Part shown: in pieces, positions 48,302-55,452 of the stretch
Layout of the letters: every line of letters begins with the position of its first letter
How positions within the stretch are numbered: position 1 is the first letter of the stretch
Assembly (NCBI GenBank): GCA_028687435.1
Contig: JAQUAF010000036.1
Span: forward strand, 1-56,824
Source of the DNA: Verrucomicrobiia bacterium
GTDB taxonomy: Bacteria > Verrucomicrobiota > Verrucomicrobiia > JABWAM01
Direction: 5' to 3'
Length of the DNA stretch: 56,824 nt
Position numbers and translations under genes: made by a program
Notes under the pieces: model-generated
What the model was told of the DNA's origin: nothing
The model's input: the letters and a program-made list of their open reading frames with translations, nothing else
The model's database searches: none

Positions 48302-49545
48302 ACACGGCGCCCAAATCCTTGCGGTTGCAGATTGGTTTGTTTGGCCGGACCAATGTCGGCAAATCGAGCGTATTGAATTATCTTGCCGGGCAGGATGTGG
48401 CGGTGATTTCGGATTTGCCGGGCACGACAACCGATGTGGTGGAAAAGGCCATGGAACTGCTGCCCATCGGTCCGGTGCTTTTTTTGGATACCGCGGGAGT
48501 GGATGACATGTCGGCTCTTGCCGGGGCGCGTTTGGACAAAACCCGGCGGGTGTTTGACCGGGCGGATGTGGGGGTGTTGGTGGTCGAGCCTGACATCTGG
48601 GGCGGGGATGAGGAACAGATTTTGGAGGAAGCCGTCCGGCGCAAGCTGCCGGTGATGGTTGTGGCCAACAAGGCGGATGAAAAAATGCCGGCGGAGAGTT
48701 TTCTGGCCGGGATCGAGGCCCGGGGGCTGCGGCGTCCGGTGGTGGTTTCGACTCGCGACACAAAGGGGCGGGAACATTTTCTGACGGAGTTCAAGGAGGC
48801 GTTGCTGGCGGTCTTGCCGGAGGAAAACCGGCGGGAGCCGCCGCTGCTTGGCGATTTGGTTCCGGCCGGGGGGTGGATTGTGATGGTGGTTCCCATTGAT
48901 TTGCAGGCGCCGAAAGGGCGGTTGATTCTGCCCCAGGTGCAGGCCATTCGCGACGCGCTGGATCATGACGCCGTGGTGGCGGTGGTGAAGGAGCGGGAGT
49001 ATGCGCGGGCGCTGGCTCAATTGCGCGAACGTCCCGCCCTGGCGGTTTGCGATTCCCAAGTGGTGTTGAAGATGGTTGCCGACACGCCGCCGGAGATCGC
49101 CTGCACCACCTTTTCGATTTTGCTGGCCCGGTTGAAGGGAGACCTGACGGAATTGGCCCGGGGGGCGGCGGCCATCGAGCGTTTGCGGCCGGGCGACCGG
49201 GTGTTGATCGCCGAAGCCTGCAGCCATCATGCGGCGGAGGACGATATCGGACGGGTGAAAATCCCGCGCTGGCTTCGCCAGTATGCGGGAGGGGAATTGA
49301 ATTGCGAGGTGTGCAGCGGACGGGATTATCCCGATTCGCTGGCCGATTACCGGCTGGTGATCCACTGCGGTGCCTGCATGTTGAACCGGCGGGAAATGCT
49401 GTCACGGATGCGTCTGGCCCGGGAGGCGGGAGTGCCGGTGACCAATTATGGCCTTTGCATTGCCGAGACGCAGGGGGTCATCAAACGGGTTCTTTCACCT
49501 TTTCCCGCAGCATTGGAGGCATATCAAGGGGCGCAGATTTCATAG
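48298..49545 (+). CDS. hydF: [FeFe]-hydrogenase maturation GTPase HydF
   Basis: A 415-residue scaffold protein that receives the diiron subcluster and hands it to HydA. The GTPase P-loop is GRTNVGKSS (about residues 16-24), with DLPGTTTD and a DTAG box, and NKAD near 122. The cluster domain has EACSHHAAEDDIGRVKIPRW and HCGACMLNR, giving the C-x-H...C-x-x-C ligands. Length is normal. Coupled to aspartase by an ATGA overlap. Confidence 0.95.
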   Translation: MNTAPKSLRLQIGLFGRTNVGKSSVLNYLAGQDVAVISDLPGTTTDVVEKAMELLPIGPVLFLDTAGVDDMSALAGARLDKTRRVFDRADVGVLVVEPDIWGGDEEQILEEAVRRKLPVMVVANKADEKMPAESFLAGIEARGLRRPVVVSTRDTKGREHFLTEFKEALLAVLPEENRREPPLLGDLVPAGGWIVMVVPIDLQAPKGRLILPQVQAIRDALDHDAVVAVVKEREYARALAQLRERPALAVCDSQVVLKMVADTPPEIACTTFSILLARLKGDLTELARGAAAIERLRPGDRVLIAEACSHHAAEDDIGRVKIPRWLRQYAGGELNCEVCSGRDYPDSLADYRLVIHCGACMLNRREMLSRMRLAREAGVPVTNYGLCIAETQGVIKRVLSPFPAALEAYQGAQIS

Positions 49546-49561
49546 ACCAAAGGCATATCTT

Positions 49562-51064
49562 ATGATTACGACGATGACAGAGGAGATCAAAACCTGGGAG
49601 GCAGAGCGGATTCGCCAGGACCAGATTGACCGTTATTTGAAGCGCGGAAGGGATTTTATTCCCGACGATGAAATCGAGGCCAGGCTGGCCGGGGCGGTTT
49701 GTCCCGATGCATCCTGGGTGCGAGAGATCCTGGCCAAGGCCATGGAAATCCAAACGCTGTCGCCGGACGAAACCGCGGCCTTGCTGGCGGTTCGCAATCC
49801 GGAATTGTGGCGGGAAATGGAGGAGGCCGGGGCAAAGATCAAGAACAAGGTGTACGACAACCGCATTGTCACATTTGCCCCGCTTTATCTCAGCAATCAT
49901 TGTGTCAATAACTGCGCTTATTGCGGGTTGCGGCGCGACAATGAGGTGATCCACCGCAACCGGCTGACGCAGGACGAGGTGCGCGCCGAAACCGAGGCGC
50001 TGGCGGGACGCATCGGGCACAAACGCCTGATTGTGGTTTATGGCGAGCATCCGGATTCGGGATTGGATTACATCACCGAGACCATGCGCACCATTTATCG
50101 GGTAAAAGTGAAAACCCGCCGCGGATGGGGGGCGATCCGCCGGGTGAATGTGAACGCCGCGCCCATGGCCGTGGAGGAACTGAAGGAACTCGGGAGCGCA
50201 GGATTGGGAACGTATCAGGTGTTCCAGGAAACCTATCACAAGAAAACCTACGCCCGTTTGCATCCGAAAGGCACTCTCAAGGGCAATTACTTGTGGCGGC
50301 TTTATAGCATGCACCGGGCGTTGGAGGCCGGAGTGGATGATGTGGGGGTGGGGGTGTTGTTTGGACTTGGCGATTGGCGTTTCGAGGTGATGGCGCTGCT
50401 GTATCATGCGATTGAATTGGAGGCGGCGATGGGGATAGGGCCGCATACCATTTCCTTCCCTCGCATGGAACCAGCGGCCAACACCCCGTTCACAGCCAGT
50501 TCGAGGCATCAGGTGAGCGACGCGGATTTTCAGCGGGCCATCACGGTTTTGCGTCTGGCCGTCCCTTATACAGGCATGATCCTGACCGCCCGCGAAAACG
50601 CGGCCATGCGCCGCAGTTTGATGCCGCTCGGAATCACCCAGACCGACGCATCTTCGCGGATCAAGGTTGGCGCCTATGGCGAGGCGGATCAGCCCGCGCA
50701 GGAAGGGGACCGCCAGCAATTTCAACTGGGTGACACCCGGAGCCTGGATGAAGTGGTGCGGGAACTCGCCCAAATGGGGTACATCACCTCGTTTTGCACC
50801 GCCGGTTACCGGTGCGGACGTACCGGCAAATGCATCATGGATTTGCTGCGCAGCGGACAGGAGGGGAAGTTTTGCAAGCTCAACGCCGTATTGACCTTTC
50901 GCGAGTGGCTGGATGATTTTGCCTCCCCGGAAACCAAGGTGGCGGGAGAACCCATTGTGGAGAGGGAAATTGGCGAGATCCGCGCCAGAATGCCCAAGGT
51001 TTTAGAACAGTTCATGGATCATTACCGCCGGACTTCGGGAGGGGAACGGGATTTGTATTTTTAG
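49562..51064 (+). CDS. hydG: [FeFe]-hydrogenase maturase HydG (radical SAM tyrosine lyase)
   Basis: A 500-residue radical-SAM enzyme that splits tyrosine to give the CO and CN ligands of the H-cluster. The SAM-cluster motif NHCVNNCAYCGL gives C-x3-C-x2-C (about residues 118-125). The C-terminal second cluster motif CTAGYRCGRTGKC lies near 412-424, both as in HydG. It is a little longer than usual at the N-terminus. The ATG at 49562 is 16 bp after hydF; earlier codons in the frame overlap hydF. Confidence 0.95.
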   Translation: MITTMTEEIKTWEAERIRQDQIDRYLKRGRDFIPDDEIEARLAGAVCPDASWVREILAKAMEIQTLSPDETAALLAVRNPELWREMEEAGAKIKNKVYDNRIVTFAPLYLSNHCVNNCAYCGLRRDNEVIHRNRLTQDEVRAETEALAGRIGHKRLIVVYGEHPDSGLDYITETMRTIYRVKVKTRRGWGAIRRVNVNAAPMAVEELKELGSAGLGTYQVFQETYHKKTYARLHPKGTLKGNYLWRLYSMHRALEAGVDDVGVGVLFGLGDWRFEVMALLYHAIELEAAMGIGPHTISFPRMEPAANTPFTASSRHQVSDADFQRAITVLRLAVPYTGMILTARENAAMRRSLMPLGITQTDASSRIKVGAYGEADQPAQEGDRQQFQLGDTRSLDEVVRELAQMGYITSFCTAGYRCGRTGKCIMDLLRSGQEGKFCKLNAVLTFREWLDDFASPETKVAGEPIVEREIGEIRARMPKVLEQFMDHYRRTSGGERDLYF

Positions 51065-51163
51065 GTTGTTCAGGTTGAAGGCTGAAGGCGGAGGACTGGA
51101 GGAAAATGGGAAGGCATGTGAAACTCTTCAGTCTGACAGAATTCCTTCGATTCAATCCCTCAT

Positions 51164-52282
51164 ATGAGATCGGAAAAACTTCATTTTGCGTTGCAAGCTT
51201 GCGAGGAAGGGGGGGTGGATTTTGACGACGTGGCGGCGTTGTTGATGGCGACGGATGAAGATGGCGGGGCGATACGGGCCGGGGCCGAGGAGGTTTTACT
51301 GCGTTATTGCGGATCCAAGGTGCGATTTCGCGGTTTGGTGGAGTTTTCCAATGTTTGCCGGTGCGATTGTTTTTACTGCGGAATCCGGGCCGGCAATCGG
51401 GAGGTTCAGCGGTACACCCTGGGCCGGGAGGAAATCGTGGAGGCGGCTTTGTGGTGCGCAGAGCAGGGATATGGTTCCGTTGTGTTGCAATCGGGGGAAC
51501 GGCGGGATGAGGAGTTTATCCGGTTGACGGAGTCGTGCGTACGGGAAATCAAGGAGAGATCGCGTTCCGCGCGTCTGCCGCGGGGGGTGGGGATCACGCT
51601 TTGCGTGGGCGAGCAGACCCGGGAAACCTATGCCCGTTTTTTTGCCGCCGGCGCCCATCGCTATCTTTTGCGGATCGAAACAACTTCGCCGGAGCTTTTC
51701 GCAAAGATCCATCCCCCGCGCCAAAGCCTTGAGTCCAGGATACAATGTCTTCGGGATTTGAGGGAAACCGGTTTTCAGGTGGGCACCGGGGTGATGATCG
51801 GGCTGCCCGGCCAGACCGCGGCTGATCTGGCCCGGGACATTCTGTTTTTTCGCGAGATGGATATGGACATGATTGGCATGGGACCGTTCATCGCGCATCG
51901 TCAGACTCCCTTGGGTAAACAGATCAAGGACGATCCGGAAGGAAAACGGAGGATCCTGGATTTGTCCTTGCGGATGATTGCCGTGACCCGGTTGGTTTTG
52001 CGGGACGTGAACATTGCCGCGACCACCGCATTGCAGGCGATGCATCCCCTTGGACGGGAAATGGGACTGCGGCATGGCGCCAATGTCATCATGCCGCAGG
52101 CAACCCCCGTCCGAGTGCGAAGGAATTACCAGCCTTACGAAGGCAAGCCCTGCATGGACGAATCCGTGACGCAATGCCGGGGCTGTCTTGTTGAGCGGAT
52201 CAAGGGGCTGGGTCGCGAGTTGTCCGCGGATGACTGGGGCGATTCCGCTCATGCCATATGCCGGATAAACCGAAAAATCTGA
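51164..52282 (+). CDS. hydE: [FeFe]-hydrogenase maturase HydE (radical SAM)
   Basis: A 372-residue radical-SAM protein needed for the diiron subcluster, acting after HydG on its organometallic product. The SAM motif is NVCRCDCFYCGIRAGN near residues 63-78, with three cluster Cys in C-x3-C-x2-C spacing. RIETTSPELFAKIHPP and GVMIGLPGQT are further family segments. It closes the same-strand hydrogenase run. A 99-bp gap separates it from hydG. The downstream region holds gene remnants. Confidence 0.94.
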   Translation: MRSEKLHFALQACEEGGVDFDDVAALLMATDEDGGAIRAGAEEVLLRYCGSKVRFRGLVEFSNVCRCDCFYCGIRAGNREVQRYTLGREEIVEAALWCAEQGYGSVVLQSGERRDEEFIRLTESCVREIKERSRSARLPRGVGITLCVGEQTRETYARFFAAGAHRYLLRIETTSPELFAKIHPPRQSLESRIQCLRDLRETGFQVGTGVMIGLPGQTAADLARDILFFREMDMDMIGMGPFIAHRQTPLGKQIKDDPEGKRRILDLSLRMIAVTRLVLRDVNIAATTALQAMHPLGREMGLRHGANVIMPQATPVRVRRNYQPYEGKPCMDESVTQCRGCLVERIKGLGRELSADDWGDSAHAICRINRKI

Positions 52283-52327
52283 ATGTCGGAATCTGAAATT
52301 CGCCCCAATTGGCTGCCTGATCAGTGC

Positions 52328-52527
52328 CTAACCTAATTCCAGCCGGTAGCCGGTCTGCCAGACGGCGAAGCAAACTCCCCAGGAGATGGCCGTCATCATG
52401 AACCACTGGAAAAACACCCATTTCCAATGGCCGGTTTCCTGCCGGACCACCACAAACGTGCTGATGCATTGCAGGGAAAAAACATAAAACAGCATGACAT
52501 TGATTCCACGCAGGGGGGTGAAGAAAG
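52328..52527 (-). pseudogene. feoB: feoB remnant (C-terminal end only)
   Basis: Read on the minus strand, the frame gives FFTPLRGINVMLFYVFSLQC, then ISTFVVVRQETGHWKWVFFQ, then WFMMTAISWGVCFAVWQTGY and a TAG stop. This is the last roughly 65 residues of the ferrous-iron transporter FeoB, including the TPLRG-x-N/S-V-M-L-F and R-x-E-T-x-x-W-K-W patterns. The remainder of the 700-residue protein is missing, because the frame runs directly into the tonB remnant at 52528. It cannot be functional. Confidence 0.85.
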
Positions 52528-52701
52528 GATGTCCGGCTTTTTTCCAGCTCCGGTTTTCCCCTGCTGGATGAATCGGCGTTGCGAACCGTCCGGGACTGGA
52601 AATTTCAACCCGTGCGAATCGGCGCCATGGCCATCGCCTCCCAAGTGGAAATTCCCATCCGCTTCCAACTCAGGCAGGGGACGGATAAGTTGAAAAAGTG
52701 A
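52528..52701 (+). pseudogene. tonB: tonB remnant (3' end only)
   Basis: The segment closely matches the last part of the intact tonB (38036-38180): GFPLLDE, then ALRTVRDWKFQP, then RIGAMAIASQVEIPIRFQLR. It reads on past the original stop position to a TGA at 52699-52701. Only the last half of the TonB domain remains, without start, membrane helix or linker. The DNA identity with the intact gene is high, suggesting recent duplication or shuffling. Confidence 0.88.
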
Positions 52702-52828
52702 AATGGGGCGCCTCGGGACAGCAGTCTCAAACTGCCGCCAATTTCTCTCATTTTTGGCAAAGCACCAAAACACTATTTTTTGAGCGCAGAGCACAAGATT
52801 TTTCGGCGTTTTATGCGAAGTTGACAGC

Positions 52829-53845
52829 ATGAGCGCGCTTTTTCAAAAGATCCTTTCGTCTCCCAAAAGACTCGCCATGCCTGTCGCGGTGTATCCCGGG
52901 CTTTCTCTGGCGGGAACGCGAGTGATTGACGTTGTGACCAATGCCAAGGCGCAGTTTGAGACTCAAGCGGCTTTTCACCGGCGTTTCAACACCATTGCGG
53001 TTTTCTCCGCCATGGATCTCAGCCTGGAAGCCGAGGCGTTTGGCGCTGAAATCAAAATGCCGGAAGATGAGGTGCCTGCGGTCGTCAATCGGCTTGTGTC
53101 CACATCCGAAGATGTTGAAAAACTCCGGGTTCCCAAGCCTGGCGACAAGAGAACCGGGATATTCCTGGAAACGGTCAGGATGCTGTCCGGGCTTCATCCG
53201 CAGCCCATTGTTCTTGGCGGCATGATCGGTCCTTTTTCCCTGGCGGGGCGGATTTTCGGGGTCGGCGAATCTTTGGAGTTGGTGGCAAACGATCCTGATT
53301 TGATGGAAGCGCTTTTGGAAAAATGCGCCGCTTTTTTGATTGATTATGCCAAGGCTTTCAAGGCTGCGGGTGCGGATGCCTTGTTGGTGGCCGAACCCAC
53401 GGCAGGATTGCTTTCACCCGGAATGCTGGGGATTCATTCCGCGCCTTATGTCAAACGCATTCGCGAAGCCGTGGCCGATGAACGCTTTGACATCATCCTG
53501 CACGACTGCGCGGCAAGACTCATCCACCTGCCCCGGATCATGGAATCCGGCGTCAAATTTATGCATTTTGGCTCGCCCATGGATATTCCCGCAGTGCTCA
53601 AACAGGTCCCCCCCGATGTCATTGTTTCCGGCAATCTCGACCCCAGCGCCATGTTTTGCAAGGCGGACAGAGATGAAATGGCTGCCAGAACGCGCGAATT
53701 GTTGGACGCCACGGAAAATTACAGGAATTTTGTCATCTCATCCGGCTGCGACCTTCCTCCCAACACGCTCATGGAAAACGTGGAAGCCTTCTTTGCCGAA
53801 GTTGACAAGGGGCGGCCGGCAAATTCCATTTCCCGCCGGTGGTGA
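52829..53845 (+). CDS. Uroporphyrinogen-decarboxylase-family methyltransferase, MtaA/MtbA-like
   Basis: A 338-residue protein of the URO-D fold. Methylcobamide:thiol methyltransferases (MtaA/MtbA) have Zn ligands H-x-C...C, and these are visible here: IILHDCAARL (about residue 227) and ISSGCDLPPN (about 306). NLDPSAMF and AEPTAGLLSPGML also fit. Haem-pathway URO-D lacks that Cys pair, so methyl transfer from a corrinoid protein is more likely. No corrinoid protein or methyltransferase partner is encoded within the window. It overlaps the 3' end of the convergent gene below by 77 bp. Confidence 0.82.
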   Translation: MSALFQKILSSPKRLAMPVAVYPGLSLAGTRVIDVVTNAKAQFETQAAFHRRFNTIAVFSAMDLSLEAEAFGAEIKMPEDEVPAVVNRLVSTSEDVEKLRVPKPGDKRTGIFLETVRMLSGLHPQPIVLGGMIGPFSLAGRIFGVGESLELVANDPDLMEALLEKCAAFLIDYAKAFKAAGADALLVAEPTAGLLSPGMLGIHSAPYVKRIREAVADERFDIILHDCAARLIHLPRIMESGVKFMHFGSPMDIPAVLKQVPPDVIVSGNLDPSAMFCKADRDEMAARTRELLDATENYRNFVISSGCDLPPNTLMENVEAFFAEVDKGRPANSISRRW

Positions 53846-54194
53846 GAGAAACGATTTCGAATGGAAAATTCCGCCTGAAGAAATGAACCGCCGCCTCGCC
53901 GGCCGACAGGAAAACGAAGGAAAGACCGGTTGCCGCCGTTTTTTCAGAGGCAAAAACCTGGACTGGCAGGAAAAGGGCTTCGCCGGCATTCGAGGAGGGC
54001 GCCTCGGCGCCGCCGGAGAGGATCAGGGTGACCGCGCAGGAGTGATCCTCATGGTCCGCGTCGTCGTGTACCGCCTTGTGAAGAGCCGGCGCAAATGCCG
54101 CCATCAACAAAAGAAGGAACAGCGCCAATAGGCCAGCGCCCATCAAACGATGGAGCAGCCCAATCCGAGGATTGCCGGAAGATGCATGGCGCAT
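53769..54194 (-). CDS. Exported His/Cys-containing protein
   Basis: A 141-residue protein with a hydrophobic signal segment (LMGAGLLALFLLLLMAAFAP, about residues 17-36). A metal-type motif follows, LHKAVHDDADHEDHSCAVTL, that has four His, one Cys and several acidic residues. I recall similar small exported proteins in Verrucomicrobia-like genomes, sometimes near metal uptake genes. The rest is nondescript. The 3' end overlaps the methyltransferase gene tail to tail by 77 bp, so the stop or the whole C-terminus may have shifted by mutation. I chose the ATG at 54194, which places the signal near the N-terminus. Confidence 0.5.
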   Translation of the reverse strand: MRHASSGNPRIGLLHRLMGAGLLALFLLLLMAAFAPALHKAVHDDADHEDHSCAVTLILSGGAEAPSSNAGEALFLPVQVFASEKTAATGLSFVFLSAGEAAVHFFRRNFPFEIVSLTTGGKWNLPAAPCQLRQRRLPRFP

Positions 54195-54262
54195 GGCCTG
54201 CTTTAAAAAACAAACCGGAGGTGTATGCAATAAACATCCGCGCCTGCGCCGGGACCAGACCG

Positions 54263-55054
54263 CTATTCTGAAAATTCCGGCCATGCGCCCTTAAGGCGGC
54301 CGAAATGGCGGCGGACGAGGGAAAAGCCGGATGCGTCCGGGTCCGGAGTGAACGGGGCGCCTTTGGGGTCAAGGTAAAGACAGCCCATGTCCTCGGGGGG
54401 AAGCTTGGAGATGAGATCCTGGGCTGAACCGACCGCCGCCAGCCATTGCTGTTTGAGTTCAGGCAGTGTTGTGGCTTGAGCCAACGGCAGTCTATTCAAG
54501 TCCGCCTCCGTGTACCGCGTGGTGCGAATGGCCTCATTGAGAATGAGCTCCGGGGTCCAGCCCGGATCTTTGCCTGCCGCCGCCCAACAAAGCGCGCCGA
54601 AAGAGATGTTGGTTTTGTGAAGAAAAAGCACATCCAGATAATCCCGGATTTCGGAACGGCCGACCAATGCAAGAACCTTGTTGACCGCGGCGTCCCAAAT
54701 GTTCAGCCGAAATCCCATTTCCGGATCGGGTTCGATGGGGAAAAAGCGAAATGCGGAATCACGAACCCACTCGATTTTCACCGCTTGGGGGCCTTTGGAA
54801 ACATTGGCGCGGAAGTATCCCGGTTCCTGGATAAACCAGCGCACGTCAAATTCATGGGCCTTCAGGATTGCGGCATCGGCCGTGGCCGCCGCCGCCACCA
54901 ACGTTTCGGCATCGTGAAAGACATCGATATCCTTGGAAAAACGCGGGGTTGCCGGCGTCTGATTCAAAACAATCCCGCCGGCGACATAGCTGTCGGGATT
55001 CCGATTGCCGGCCAACAGTCGAAGAATATCGCGCTGAAACCCGGTTAATGGCAT
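54263..55054 (-). CDS. Nucleotidyltransferase-fold protein (AbiEii-like)
   Basis: A 263-residue predicted nucleotidyltransferase. The N-terminal AGGIVLNQTPATPRFSKDID matches the AbiEii-type pattern of a Gly-Gly helix cap followed by R-x-S-x-D-x-D. RDYLDVLFL further on is also typical. Such proteins act as toxins in some abortive-infection or toxin-antitoxin pairs, and in others have unknown roles. The ATG at 55054 overlaps the upstream small gene by 10 bp, so the two form a module. Whether it is a toxin here is unknown. Confidence 0.72.
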   Translation of the reverse strand: MPLTGFQRDILRLLAGNRNPDSYVAGGIVLNQTPATPRFSKDIDVFHDAETLVAAAATADAAILKAHEFDVRWFIQEPGYFRANVSKGPQAVKIEWVRDSAFRFFPIEPDPEMGFRLNIWDAAVNKVLALVGRSEIRDYLDVLFLHKTNISFGALCWAAAGKDPGWTPELILNEAIRTTRYTEADLNRLPLAQATTLPELKQQWLAAVGSAQDLISKLPPEDMGCLYLDPKGAPFTPDPDASGFSLVRRHFGRLKGAWPEFSE

Positions 55055-55263
55055 AAACGACCGGCAATTTGGTAGGTTTCCCGGGAGCCATTTTGGCGGA
55101 GACCTTTGATGATGGCCGGCAGATCTTCCGCGGTAATGACCAGATCCTCCCGCATGTGCCAAAAACACATGGTATGAAATCTCTGAAACGCCTCTTGGGC
55201 AAGGCTCAGCTTTTGCTCCATGGAGAGGGGGGGGGCGATGGCGGACGGGGCGCTGGTTTCCAT
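55045..55263 (-). CDS. Small protein upstream of the nucleotidyltransferase (72 aa)
   Basis: A 72-residue acidic to neutral, probably helical protein (MEQKLSLAQEAFQRFHTMCF, then AEDLPAIIKGLRQNG). No family is recognised. It overlaps the nucleotidyltransferase gene by 10 bp in the same direction and would be translated with it. By analogy with two-gene nucleotidyltransferase systems it could be a cognate partner or antitoxin. Confidence 0.55.
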   Translation of the reverse strand: METSAPSAIAPPLSMEQKLSLAQEAFQRFHTMCFWHMREDLVITAEDLPAIIKGLRQNGSRETYQIAGRLCH

Positions 55264-55372
55264 GTTTCGAATCTACCAGCATCCCTGCCCTGACGCAACC
55301 CGCAAGGGCGGCGCTCTTCACCAATCGAAGGCCCGCCGGCGGATAAAAAACAAAAGAAATGTTGACGTCGTT

Positions 55373-55402
55373 GATATTACGACTTAAAGAAGATGTAATA
55401 TC
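55373..55402. promoter_or_regulatory. Inverted repeat GATATTAC-N14-GTAATATC before the second receptor
   Basis: Perfect 8-bp arms are separated by 14 bp, 51 bp before the receptor start. A further partial half-site GGTATTACGATTT lies at 55488-55500, inside the predicted signal-peptide coding region. The spacing of two half-sites over about two helical turns suits a dimeric or tetrameric repressor such as a metal regulator. No riboswitch motif is present here, unlike the first receptor. Confidence 0.5.
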
Positions 55403-55452
55403 CAACTTGTCCGATCCCGGCCTCCGGGGCCGGCCAACCCAACCACAACCCC

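Noticed and set aside
52427..52693. 88-codon plus-strand frame across the feoB/tonB remnants
   Set aside because: It is in a different frame from the recognisable TonB sequence and crosses the junction of two pseudogenes.
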